From positions 29,134,183 through 29,198,182 of the forward strand of contig CM059560.1 of NCBI GenBank assembly GCA_030386875.1: a stretch of DNA of 64,000 bases. The letters run 5' to 3'. Below the pieces are notes generated by a model. The model was not told the DNA's origin and made no database searches. It saw only the letters and a list, made by a program, of their open reading frames with translations. The position numbers and the translations under genes were made by a program. The DNA is from Morinoia aosen (Eukaryota > Arthropoda > Malacostraca > Amphipoda > Talitridae). Shown here piece by piece: positions 13,310-24,519 of the stretch (its first letter is position 1; the number at the start of each line of letters is the position of its first letter).

Positions 13310-13995
13310 AAATTATGTTGTGAGATCAGTACTATTTTAAACTTATTTGTTGAGGCATATCTGATGATGCGAGGAAAATTATTAAACAATAACTAGTCAC
13401 CTTGCTACCAGCCTCTTATTCAACCAGTCACATTGCATTCACAAAGATTGTTACAAAATTTGAGCACACGAAAATAAAATTATTTTCTCTCATGTGAAAT
13501 GATTGCCTCATGCATGAGCAATGCCAGGTGTAATAGCGAAGCTAGTACAATTTTCTCGAATCCATCTTGACGAGTTTGAACAAACTTTGTTTAGCATCAG
13601 ATTTGCCATAAACACTGATATTTAATATTTTAAATCGGTTTTTCAAGCATTTGTCTATGATAAGGAACTTGAGACTGTACTGTAGCACTATTTAAATGCA
13701 ACGTTGTTCCAGAAGCTGGTCAGACGTGCGCAGACAGTCCTTCCTGTGGTAGTTACCTTCGTGAACTTCCAAATCTTCGAGGATAAGTACAAAATCGCTT
13801 TTATTGCCCAGTTTATAACTCCGCACTTTATAATGCGCTTGTTGATGATAGTTCAGTAAACATTTCCTATCAACTGCACGACTTCTTTAATAATTCTTTA
13901 AAATTTGATTTACTTTTTGCCCTTTTGATTGTTGCATTTTACTATTTTGAGATTATTATCAATCCTCATTTTCTTTTTGGCTTCAAATCCAGGCA
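13310..13995 (+). repeat. Segmental-duplication block B, second + copy
   Basis: Matches block B of copy 1: a degraded GTGAGATCAG start, the CACCTTGC...CAGTCACATTGC stretch, GTAGCACTATTTAAATG, GGTCAGACGTGCGCAGACAGTCC and ACCTTCGTGAACTTCCAAATCTTCG. Strongly diverged and frame-broken, upstream of G1. Confidence 0.65.
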
Positions 13996-14667
13996 GTGGC
14001 CAACAATCACTGCATCAACATCAACACTAATGGTAGAATTTGATATTTCATTCCTCAAGGAAGACTGTCAATGTTAGTACTCAACACTCGCTTTCAGAAA
14101 GAAATTCATTTCTGAAGATTTTTTCAATTTTCACATCCAAGTAAAAATTTTGCCCTTGTTTGCGCGTGAACGTTTTTGTTTCAGAGGAATTTTAACATTA
14201 TTTGGGTTGTGTCACCTTTGCATCGACTGCAATATGAGCCACGTGTTTTATTGACTTCGTAGTTCTAGATAGTTAACTTTCACACTGAGAGAATACATTA
14301 ACCTAATCTACAAAGAATAAGGGGGCAAATTAATACAACACGTTGACTGAATCGTCAGATTCCACTATTCTAAACGAAGTACAATTACGAAAATTAGAAT
14401 ACATGAAAACAAGAAAATAAAAAATTGAATAATATACCTTAAACTCACAAATATTTATTAGAAAAAATACATGGGAACATGCATAATAAATACACAAAGA
14501 AAATTTTACAATACCCGGCTTTTTCTCGATATTATACATCAAAACTATTGTAGAATTATTTCAAAAATATTCAAATACATTCAAATATTTGGCAATTGAA
14601 CTTTCGCCAGCATTCATCCCCAATAAAGTGCTTTGCGCAGCAGCTTTTTTTCTGAAAAGGGGTAAGC

Positions 14668-15790
14668 ATGGTTATGAATGAGGATATCAGCAAAGACCTT
14701 CGCGAACGTATAGTGAAGTTCCATAATGACATTTTTTTGACATCGGAAGAGATGTGCCCAATTATGAGTTCTTATAGCTTTTCTTGGAACCATAATACGC
14801 AAGTGGGAATGCCGGAATAAGACTATCAGCAAGACTCGAACTGGCAGTTCACGGAAACTTAACGACCGTGCAGATCGAAAATTTGTCCGAACAGTAGGAC
14901 TCGTAATGAATGAAAAAATTATCTCGAGGCATTTAGATTCGAAGCCAGCAAACACATGATCAACAGGGCACTACGCCGTGAAGGTCTTCGCTCCTGTACA
15001 CCTCGTAGAACACCTCTTCTACGGAAGGGTCACGTCAAGACCAGGTTGAAGTATGCCATTGACCATTTGAACAAGCCAGGAGAGTTTTCAAACTCAGTAC
15101 TGTGGTCAGATGAAGCCAAAATCAAACTATTCGGGAGAAAAAGCACAAACCATGTTTCTAGGCAACAAAACGAAGAGTATGAACCAAATTGCAATAAACA
15201 AAATGCAAAATCAAAATTGGGTACCACTGTTGATTATAGAAGGAGCTCAATCATGGTGTGGTGTTGTTGCAGTTCATAAAGGGTAAGCAAACTCCACATC
15301 ATTGAAGAAACCATGTTTGATAGGAAATGTCAAGAAATATTGCAAGAGCGACTCTTGCCTTCACCTCGATTGTTACAATGGAACTGTGGAAGGACCTTCC
15401 AACAAGACAACGATTCAAAGCACACTGCAAACGAAGCCAAGGAATGGTGGAGGATGAAGAGGATAAACATTTTCGAATGGCCAAGTCAATCTCCAGCTTG
15501 AATCCGATCGAAAACTTAAGGAGGGAATTGAAATTGAAAATTTAGATTAGAGGTCCAAATAACATCAGTGAACTCAAAGAAATTTGCATTCAAGAATAGA
15601 ATAAGATTACATCCGAAACTAGTAAAAGGCTTGTAATTAACTACTCCAAAAATCTCGACGCCATAATTAACAACAAATTATTTGCAACAAATTATAAGTT
15701 ATTAATGTATGAGTGCCTTGAAATGTGTCGTATACTTTTGTTCACGTATTTATAACACATGTTCATATGCATTTCTTTTAATAAATATTT
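14668..15790 (+). pseudogene. Tc1-like DD34E transposase relic
   Basis: Begins KDLRERIVKFHND, typical of the first Tc1 helix-turn-helix. After a frame change come IIRKWE and RTGSSRK; after another, the catalytic region with VLWSDEAKIKLFG (first Asp), SIMVWCC, QQDNDSKHT (second Asp) and NPIENLRRELK (Glu). At least three frameshifts or stops (near 14790, 14958, 15278 and 15499) make it non-functional. The right end resembles Tc1 termini (TGAAATGTGTCGTATACTTTTG at 15719-15740) but no matching left terminal repeat was found. Opposite-strand open frames here are shadows. Confidence 0.85.
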
Positions 15791-15799
15791 GTGGACTCT

Positions 15800-17174
15800 G
15801 GATATATCATGAAACTTTCTATACTATTATTAATATACTAGTGTGCCGGCACGCCTGAAATGACGGAATTCAATACATTTCTTGAACAAACTTTCCAGAC
15901 GTGGATGACTAACAAAAATAACTATCCTAACAGTACCCGTGCTAAAAAATATTATTGTACTTGCGGACTGGTGAAACTCGTATCATACTCGTAGATATAT
16001 ACGGTTATCTTCATGAGCATGCTAGAGAAATGGAAGAAGTGGACTCCAAACAAATAAACCATGCGTGTTGTTACGTAGTAGCAGGACACCCGTGGAAATT
16101 CCTCATACCCTTGGAAATTCCTAGGTGGACCCGTGTAAAAATTCTGTCGATATTACCTAACATATGCTCACCTATCCTATCCTAATCTAACCAAACCTAT
16201 CCTAAACGAAAACATCCTGGTACAATTCAAACATATCAATCCATGTAAAGGCCATTTTTTAATGTTATACTGAGGAATTCGGTATACATGATACCGCGAA
16301 CTCAAACATCCTGTTTCTTAAGAAGCGGACACGAAACAAATATGTAAATAAATATATAAATTAACACATAACGGGTATTATTAGGTTAGGTATTCTAATT
16401 TTCGTAATTGTAAATGGTCCAAAAAAGTGAAATTTAGTGATTTAATGAACGCGTTGGTTAATTTTGCTCCCATTGTTTTGCTTTAAGTACTGATACCCCA
16501 ATACATCATAAGTAACGATGTTCTTTCCCCCGCTTGTGACCTAATTACGTCTTGCATTTAGTGTAATATTAAGGGCCTAAAATACTGTGTACTGTAGAAA
16601 GTTCTGTGTAAAAATAGTGCGAACTTTTGGAACTGAACAGAAATCTCTGTTGTCGAGCTAACGACTTGGCTGTCTTCCTATTTTTTTATTTCATTTCTCA
16701 ACGTCACTGAACACACAAATTGTGTCTGGCACGCTCTGAAACTTCCATAGGGTACTGAAAGTCGTCTTTAAAAATAGAACGTTGTGGCGTTTTTTCGGTA
16801 TTCATCCGTCATTTCCAAATCAAGACTTCAGCTGAGCCGCGTAGGTAAAGTACAGTAATTGCGTAAGCTGTCCGCTGGGTGAGCTCGTTCGCAATGCAGC
16901 TGACCAGCGAGACTCCCGAACCAACCGAGCGCCGTTGCAAGCTCAGGTCGCAGGAGTTTATCATCTGTGGTGAATTTGGAGTTCTCTTTTATAATTTGTT
17001 CTACGATGTACGTGTTTTTCGGTTTTGTGTGGGGAAGAATAGAAATTCCAGCACATTTGAAACGAGTAGCACTGGAATAAAACCTATCTTGGTTGTACAT
17101 AATCCTTTTCTTTGTTGTATTTCAAATGCTCAGTGAACTTAATAATTATTACCTACTGAAAACCTTTTTTTCAG
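15800..17174. other. Intergenic region upstream of G1
   Basis: Should contain the G1 promoter and 5' UTR exon, since an acceptor lies at 17171-17174. No convincing TATA or donor could be chosen. CCTAT/CCTAA-rich stretches occur at 16156-16206. Confidence 0.4.
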
Positions 17175-17196
17175 ATGATTAAAAACATTGAGCAAG

Positions 17197-17395
17197 ATGA
17201 GGCTGCTTGTTTTCTGTCTACTACATCATCTCTGCAGCGCGTTGTCGCCCGATTGGTTCTACCTAACAACAGCAAAGACAAGAAGTAACTGTGTTAGTGC
17301 CTCGCTCGATTTAAAGATACTCAACTTGAAAAGCGTATGTGCTTGTGCAATGTTTTGCAGCCAGAAGTCTTGTGATCATTTCCACTACGAGAATG
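17197..17395 (+). CDS. G1 exon 1: signal peptide and N-terminal PAN/apple half
   Basis: Encodes 66 codons plus one base (phase 1), ending in FHYEN and the first base of a Gly codon. The donor G|GTAAGT at 17395/17396 is conserved in G2 and G3. The hydrophobic start MRLLVFCLLHHLCSA is a clear signal peptide. A pyrimidine-rich acceptor ends at 17174, so a 5' UTR exon lies further upstream and was not located. Confidence 0.82.
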
Positions 17396-20300
17396 GTAAG
17401 TTGTGGAAATTGTGAGCAATGAGAGTGGTAAGTAATGAAAATTAAATTTGAAGGGCATGACTAGTTTTAACAAAAAATGAGCGAACTTGCCTTCTCGATT
17501 CATCATTAATGAATATTTATTTTAGGCAGATAACATAATTTTCTGGAAAAATTTTCCTTAGATTTTCAATAACTTAGGTTCAGGAATTGGTTGCAATGAG
17601 TGAAGCTGAAATTTAGCTTAACTCATTAAATTTAAGCATCTTTTTTTCCATGAGTTTTTCCATTCCCACGTTACAAAAAATCATTTTTATCATTGAAATC
17701 AAGTTACCTTTCGTAACATGTTGGTGTGAGCCAAATAGCGAATATGCTGAGTGTACACGTGATTCAGTGAATGTTTCTAAGCACAACATAAGCTCTTTAA
17801 ACAATGAGGCGGAAAATTTCGGACCAGACATGTCATGAATATTTTTGACATTACTTGAACCTTATAATTTTCACAAATCGAATTGTGTGAAGAATTTATT
17901 TTAATCCATTCCATAATTTTCAAACATAATTCCACCAGAAATATACGCGACATATTGGCGCGGTTAATAATTGATGTTTAACTAAATGTAAAATGAATTC
18001 AAATTTACTGCTGCGATTTGTATCGTGTGGCATAATACTAAAAAACGGGTAAACCGCGGTAAGAATTAAAGGGCTTCTTATTCCCATCCAAATAAATTCC
18101 AATGCATATAAGCAATTTTGACCTGCCTAATATTTATATGTTGTAAATATATGTAAGATGGTATGTTATTATGTTTAGAGATTCGTTGTAAGTTTGTCTC
18201 AAAAAAAGATTCATACAGTGACGGAGAAAATAATGACGGAAAATTTTTTGAAGTTCCGTTCCATTCATTTCCTGCCCGGTGGTGCATGCCTTTGTTAAGT
18301 TTCATACCTTCGCAAATCTTCATGCCTTTATTAGTTTCATTCTTTGTTTCGCGAGGTTTAGCTTTCCTTACCTTTGTTTCATCGGTGTGTGCCTTAGTTT
18401 TGATATATTTCTCTTCTCCTGAAGGAGTGTGTCGAGTGCTGCCTTCAGTATTCAGCGACGGGCGCACTACGGGCTCATACTTGTCTTCGTCTACGTTTCA
18501 TGGAAGCGTTGAGGTCGCTAGAGGAAAATCGGTGGTTGCTTCGTCAGCTTACCTTGACAAGTGAGATGTGCTGTTCAACCTCTACGTAATCGAAGCGTTG
18601 CTCTCATCAAAAATCTCGCGAGAAAAACACGAAAAATCTCAATTTTATGGCCATTATGTTTGTGTCGATGGATCTTTTTCTAATCATGGTGCGTATTGGT
18701 CTGAAAAGATGAATGCTGATCATCTCGATAATCCTTCACAAGATCAACCTTTGTTAACTGCTTGTCAATGAGTTGTGAGTCAAAAACCATGAACAATTAT
18801 CTTCAACAGTGAGTAATTTTACCTATCGAGAAAGTGACTAAGGTTTTTTTACGGAAGAGATTTCAGTTTTTTTCTCTTTGTTGTACAATGTTGGTCTCCC
18901 TTTATCACTCAACTAGATAAGAAATTATCATTGAGTATTCAGCATGAAACTTACAGTACAACTACGAAAACTTCCTAACTTTTATAATGTATTCGTTCCA
19001 TTTAATGAGGTAACTTTCAGGCCAGGGATGAATGCCGTGGACGGCGATGAAGCCACCTACTTTCACTCACATCACAACTACTCTTCAGACCAGCCATGGA
19101 TCCTCATAGACTTACAAAACAACGTCGCTGTTGAGAAGTTCCGCATCTTACCTAGGGCAGGCCCGCATGCGCACCGTTTCGTGGATGTTCAGGTGGAGTT
19201 TGGTAACTGGTTCAGGGACTGTGTTGCGACTTCTTACATATATGGCTCTGAAATATGTTCTGAATTTTAAAATGAAGGTACTTAATGATTTCTTGTTTTG
19301 AAAATCATGACGGAGAACCGCTTGCTTTTGTTCAGTAACTGGTTGAAGACATTTAGACATAAAGATCTGAAACCAATAATTTTTCTCTCGTGACTTATTG
19401 GTTTAGATATAGTTCATGATGTTTACGATTGAATTTAATCAGCAACTAGTTGAAAAATAAAGCATAAACATTTACAATAAATTTTAAAATTTTATCATTC
19501 ATTTTACCTCGAGGTATTTTTCGAACTGTGAATTTCTAACATTATGTAATGCACACACGCCCTCAATAAATCTTCGAAGTTTCTTATTTGGGCCCATGAT
19601 CATATGGAAAAATGAAATTTTCATCAGTTTCATCAGGTATATTGAAATTAAAAGAATACTGTAACTAAATGCCTCGTAACTAAACTGTAGTACTGTAACT
19701 AAATGCCCTTGCATGCCTGGAAGTTGGAATTTATCACGCACAGATTAAAGGCAATAGTTTCACAAAGCATTTTGCTGCCAGTAACACGAATAATTAATTT
19801 TCAGCCTTCTTCCAACTTCTTTCACGCTTTAAACTTTAATTTTCAAATTTTGTGTGAAAAACTAGCGTAGGAATGAGGAAAGAAATTTATTTTCGGACCA
19901 TCAGCTACGCAGTTATTGTTTTGTTCCATATTTCGACCAATGGTGTTCCTGTAACCTATGAGTTTAAAAATAAGATTTTATGTTCAATAATACTGCGTGG
20001 GTCTCTGGTGAACCGATTTGCATATTTGAGGCATAAAGCCACTGAAATAAATAGAGTGGATTTTATGTCACAAGCAACAAACTTGAACTTGTGGATGAAT
20101 AAATTTTTTAATTAAATTTAAGTTACCTTCATGACAAAACATATTAAATCTTGTTTACTTTTATTCCCTACAATTGACTCTTTCGAATTTTCATTCAGAT
20201 TTAATGAAGGATTTTTCACGACCATGCGCAGCTTCTGCTCGGTGACGCCATGCCATTCGCTCCAGGAAACTTCAGCACCTTCACAGTGGTCGGCACCATC

Positions 20301-20453
20301 GACGGACCCATTGACCAGGCGACGGTGTGGTATGATTTTGATGTGAGTCCTCTTCTCTGCTCCCGATATGCAGCTGTGTACAAATACGTAGAACATCAAT
20401 ACTCGAAATGTATCCTTGAGGTGAGGGAGGTTGAGATCAGGACTTCATACTAG
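17197..20453 (+). CDS. Secreted PAN/apple + F5/8 type C (fucolectin-like) protein, gene G1, four coding exons
   Basis: Joined exons 17197-17395, 18425-18560, 19021-19192 and 20232-20453 give 729 nt, 242 residues plus TAG. Residues 1-17 are a hydrophobic signal peptide. Residues 18 to about 75 carry six Cys in a PAN/apple pattern (N-C, V-C-A-C, F-C, S-C, V-C-R). From about residue 97 (VARGKSVVASSAY) an F5/8C domain follows, with AVDGDEATYFHS, PWILIDL and VEKFRILPR, closing at VREVEIRTSY. Introns are GT-AG in phases 1, 2 and 0, matched in two paralogs in this window. Family knowledge: F5/8C/FTP domains bind sugars or lipids and PAN domains bind proteins or sugars, so an extracellular recognition lectin is inferred. 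The start was chosen at the ATG of MRLLVF because an upstream AG acceptor and this ATG are shared by all three copies. Sugar specificity cannot be read from the sequence. Confidence 0.82.
17389..17436 (+). repeat. Short 16-bp repeat spanning the G1 exon 1 donor
   Basis: Three consecutive 16-bp units begin at 17389, 17405 and 17421. The first contains the exon end GAGAATG and intron start GTAAGT, the third repeats GAGAGTGGTAAGTAAT, and the middle one is diverged. The register matches the longer array in G3. Confidence 0.6.
18262..18440 (+). repeat. Decayed acceptor-like repeats before G1 exon 2
   Basis: Four or five pyrimidine-rich units, 33-39 bp apart, each with a core like CGGTG(T)GTGCCTTAG. 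Cores start near 18278, 18312, 18351, 18384 and at the real acceptor GAAGGAGTGTG (18421). Similar cores precede exon 2 in G2 and G3. Confidence 0.5.
18425..18560 (+). CDS. G1 exon 2: end of PAN domain and start of F5/8C
   Basis: 136 bp, phase 1 in and phase 2 out. The acceptor CTGAAG|GAGTG and the donor AA|GTGAGA are conserved in the G2 and G3 copies. It encodes GVCRV (last PAN Cys), a linker with SDGRTTGSY, and the F5/8C opening ARGKSVVASSAY. The SDGRTT stretch is the best conserved part of this exon among the three genes. Confidence 0.82.
19021..19192 (+). CDS. G1 exon 3: F5/8C core
   Basis: 172 bp following acceptor AACTTTCAG, phase 2 in and phase 0 out. It encodes the F5/8C core with NAVDGDEATYFHS, PWILIDL and VEKFRILPR and ends at DVQ before GTGGAG. 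Other copies end at the same CAG, and in G2 the next bases (GTATAG) would stop translation, which supports this donor. Confidence 0.82.
20232..20453 (+). CDS. G1 exon 4: C-terminal F5/8C and stop
   Basis: 222 bp including TAG, following acceptor GCGCAG. It encodes LLLGDAMPF, TVVGTIDGPID, WYDFDV, CSRYAAVYKYV and the closing LEVREVEI strand typical of F5/8C domains. The two Cys (LCSRY, KCILE) may form a disulfide. Length and frame match G3 exactly. Confidence 0.85.
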   Translation, partial: LLLGDAMPFAPGNFSTFTVVGTIDGPIDQATVWYDFDVSPLLCSRYAAVYKYVEHQYSKCILEVREVEIRTSY

Positions 20454-23400
20454 CGGAAATGCTATGTATGTCTACAGCCGTATGAGACAGGGGAAGCAAA
20501 ATTTGGATGAACCCAATCTAGGGCTTCAAAGTCTTATGACTGCAATTTGCGTAAAAAAATAGGATAGGGAATTTTCGTCGCACGAGAAAAATAACAACAA
20601 GAATAGAAACAAACGACTTATAAGCAGACGAATTAAGAGAGAAAACTTTTTTTAAGATTCAAAGAATCTGCGGGGAAAATTTATTTCCGTTGAAATTTGG
20701 GATATTTAATGAGAAAGCCTGATGGTTAGAAACATAACTAAATGTTTGCTAAAGTTTTGAAGACGACATGGGAACACGTTGTGGCAGTGAAAAAAGCCGG
20801 CACAAATATATAAGTGCTTTCTAGTGTTAATAATTTCTGTACTAATAATTTTACAATACATACTACGTTTTTGAGAGCGGATCGATACCTGTTGCCTGGA
20901 GCTTGCAATCATTTCCCATATATCACCATAATATTACTCAACTATTTCCTTATGATGCTTTGTGGGAAACAATGGGCTAAAACATATTTACAAAAGGAGT
21001 TGTTTCCCCTCATTAAGAAGTTTTATCCCAAGTTTTCCGGCTTCTAGTGTGATTCCCTCAGAAATAAAGATCATTCGAAATTGTCAGTGCAAGCTTCTAG
21101 AGAAAATAACTCGGAAAACTTGTAATAATTCTTTCATCAGAAGATGATTAACCTCCACATAGGTAATGGGCTCATAGAAGTGTCTTAAAAAAAATTATAT
21201 CGCACGAATTTCGGACTCAAAACAAAGTGAGTTCGAATGTTCTTCGTTACCCTCAAGGAAAAAATGTGGCCTATATTCAAAAACACAGATTTCAATTTCA
21301 ATTATAGATCTAGACATTACAAGCTGAAAATTACAAGCATAATGTATTTGAAACTCGGGAGATTTTGATCAGTACTAGTTGATCATGAAAAAATTACTTC
21401 CAGTATCCTTCAGAGATGACAATTTTTTAATAGGGGTCTCATGTACGTCCGAGGTTGATTAATTATTTCTAATAGTTCATTAAATGTGCAAATGACGATT
21501 CTTGTTTTTCTATCTTACTTTCATCGACACTTTTACATTTTCTCAGTCTCTTATGGTATTTTTTTCATACTTGTGGTGTGCCAATAGTTACCCGTGCATT
21601 TCTTCTACAGAGTCCATAGCTAATTAGTCGCTGCACGGCAAAATGAAATACTTGAGAGCATTAAAAACATACCCACAATATCAATGTTATACGAGTGGAA
21701 TTGCATTTGAGCGACCAGCGTCAGTCCAAAATTATTTTGTACCAATACTTATATTATTGAATATGCGTATGAAGTATTATACGTACACTCAAAGTATACG
21801 TACCAAAATATTAAAGTACACGAACATATAAATCCCTAGTTCCGACGCTCTTAACCCTGAAAAACGGGAAAATAAAATTTTCATCTGCAGTTAAGGAAAA
21901 TCAACAACTAGAATTTAGAATCATTTGCTATAAAATGTAAATATTTCAAAAAACAATTATTAGCATGGGATTGAATAACGTGAAAATAATGATAATTACC
22001 ATTCCCTAATCTAATATCATCTATTGTACTTTGAAGCATTTTTAACCCATCAGCATGGGCTGCCTGTAGGCTATGTGTAAAGGGGAACTTCACGGGGATA
22101 TAACAATGGAACTTTTCCAGATAAGCCCCCACTAATGCAATAGGTAAGTTTACCCACTTGTAACTTTCGAAATAGTGCACCTATCGACGTCAAATTACTC
22201 TCAAACGAAAAATTAAAACATTCTTTCGTTTGAAAGTAATTTGAAATTGGTAGGTGCATTATTTCGAATGTTACAAGTAGGTGAACTTATGTGTTGCATT
22301 AGTGTATAGCCACAGTGATATTATTGTATTTTTCTCGGTGAGTTTAATTATTGTTCATTCAACTCAAATTGATATCTGTAGTTTTTAGTAATGTCAGCTT
22401 CCCTGGCCTCCCGGAAGCCAACCTTTCTTATCGTTCTCTTTGTCCTAATTTGGTGTGTTCAATTAATGCAACATCAGTGCCACACCTTCATCCAACGATA
22501 GAATACCATTTGTTTGGAACAATAATTACAGCTCTTTACTAAAATAAATTAAATCCAACCGCCTGCGTGAGAGCTCCATCTGTCTCCAAACACACTTGCA
22601 TTTCGATTTTCCTGAGAAATGCGGATCACGTATCTGTCGGTAATATTATGATTATTTTCTTCATTAGCGTCGCGACATTACCATAGTGTGATCGCGAGGC
22701 ATTTTGCGTGTATTTGATTGAGTCATCAACGGTATTTGGTCCCAATTTCATTAGTTTTAACAGCAATCGTGAAATGAACAATATTTTGTCAATGTTATGC
22801 CTAATTTTCTCAATGAATGTGTAAAAGGTAAGAGCATGAAAATTTTTAAAGCCAATGAATAATTTTCATTGACAAAAGAGTTCAAATAATTTGTCTCTAT
22901 AATTACATAGAACCAGTGGACCTGAGGTGTAATGTGTTTACATGCATCAAAAATAAACACAGCATGAATGTTTCATGGATCTCTCCTATCTCTATTGCTT
23001 TCATTTATCGAGTAAAATTGATTATTTTATTCCAAATCCAGCGAGGAAAACTGCTACCGAGTTGCTGCAATGAAGAATAATTTGGAAGAACCACATCACA
23101 TCGTTGATTTCTCAAATGATGAATAAAATTCTCTGTTGGACTCAATAAAATCCTTCGCTTTACGTGGAAGAAATATAGAATTCTTTGGTTTCCATTTACG
23201 TGACGCACTGTGAAGCCTCCACAAGTAAGCAAGACACCATTTGATGCCATGGTCTTCAGGATCAGTTCACATTGCAAATCCAGACTTATTATTTCTCACT
23301 TCCGACCGCTTCGAGTAAATCGCCGCAGATCGGATGAAAAACGACGATACCTAATGATTCGAAGGCAGATAAGTAAACTAGGTAGATCAAATTTGGAGTA

Positions 23401-24519
23401 AATCCAGGTCAAGCTTCCCTATATACATATAAGGAATTTTCAAGAGAGCAGGAATGACTTCCATTTAGTAGGAGTTAAGGAAACTCAAAATCTGCTCGCA
23501 AGTTGTGATTTTTATTTCAAAACCCATGGGCTGTTCTCTGAATCTAAGGACAGTGCTCAGAAAAAGAAGGTTTAGATTGAAGCGTATCAAACAAGATATA
23601 AATTGATAAAGTAAGTAAAAACAGTAGAAAAACCAGATAGCAGCGAGACAAAATAATGCGCATAGCTGTATGATTTTGATCCAAAGTTAATTTTAATTGA
23701 AAAGACTACTCACAGAACTCTTAGCAGGGACCTCACATTCTCTCCTCGCTTTCGATATTCTTCATCAATACAATAGTTATACCCTCCTGAAGGAAGAACA
23801 ATTGATAAGTCGAAAATTTCTTAAGTTAATCGTATTAACACAGAAATCAGTGTCTAAAAAGTGCATCGCTCCTCCTCTTTTACTCAACAAAGATTCGTCC
23901 TTCAAACTTAAAGAACCGGTTAGCGTGAACAAACTCAACCGCGAGTATTGGTAATTGAAACTAGGTAACTTTCGCCCCGAGAATCTTCAGAAAGAACATA
24001 ACGCACATTCTCAAATGACGAGAGGAAACATCTCAAAATATTGACCAATGGAATGTACGTAGAAATTATTAGTCTATGATTAATTCTACGATGAAACATA
24101 CCTATTCGTAATCGTGGTTTGAAAATCGTAGTGAGAGCCTATGCAGCTATCACCACAAAAAAAAACAGTTAGGCAATGCCTCGTTTTGGGCTTCGATAGT
24201 TCAACAGGAAAAGGTTGAAAGTTACGGGATAATGGTACACGTTAACCAGGAATTTACAGTTAGAAAGACTTAAATTCACGTTCTCCTCATCAATTATGTT
24301 CATTTAAACATCGGTTAAAGCTGGCACTGCATTTTTGCTTATCAAATGACCGTGGGTTCCGCATCCAGAAACGCTGATCATAAGCATACGTTTTTCAAAG
24401 AAAACCATTATCCATAGCGACTAAATAATTGGAAACATCGCTGAAAATTCATCGTATTTTACTTCTGTGGAGGAAGAAAAGGAGAGGGTTCCAGCCGAAA
24501 TTAAGATAAAGTTTGACGT
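20454..24519. other. Intergenic, 3' side of G1
   Basis: No gene recognised apart from the fold-back at 22.1-22.3 kb. 20870-21010 is similar to 59330-59200 downstream of G3 (TGGAGCTTGCA, GATGCTTTGTG.GAA), a remnant of the shared duplication. The remainder is AT-rich with short frames only. Confidence 0.5.
22125..22302. repeat. Fold-back (MITE-like) inverted repeat
   Basis: Arms 22128-22203 and 22223-22302 are imperfect reverse complements, sharing CACTAATGCAA, TAAGTT(T/C)ACC, CACTTGTAAC, TCGAAATA.TGCACCTA and CAAATTACT.TCAAACGAA. A diverged single arm occurs near 10360-10465. Confidence 0.85.

Noticed and set aside
16156..16206. CCTAT/CCTAA-rich stretch as interstitial telomere repeat
   Set aside because: Too irregular and short to be called telomeric.
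18078..18467. 129-codon minus-strand Lys/Glu-rich frame
   Set aside because: Antisense to G1 intron 1 and exon 2; its periodic text comes from the acceptor-like repeats.
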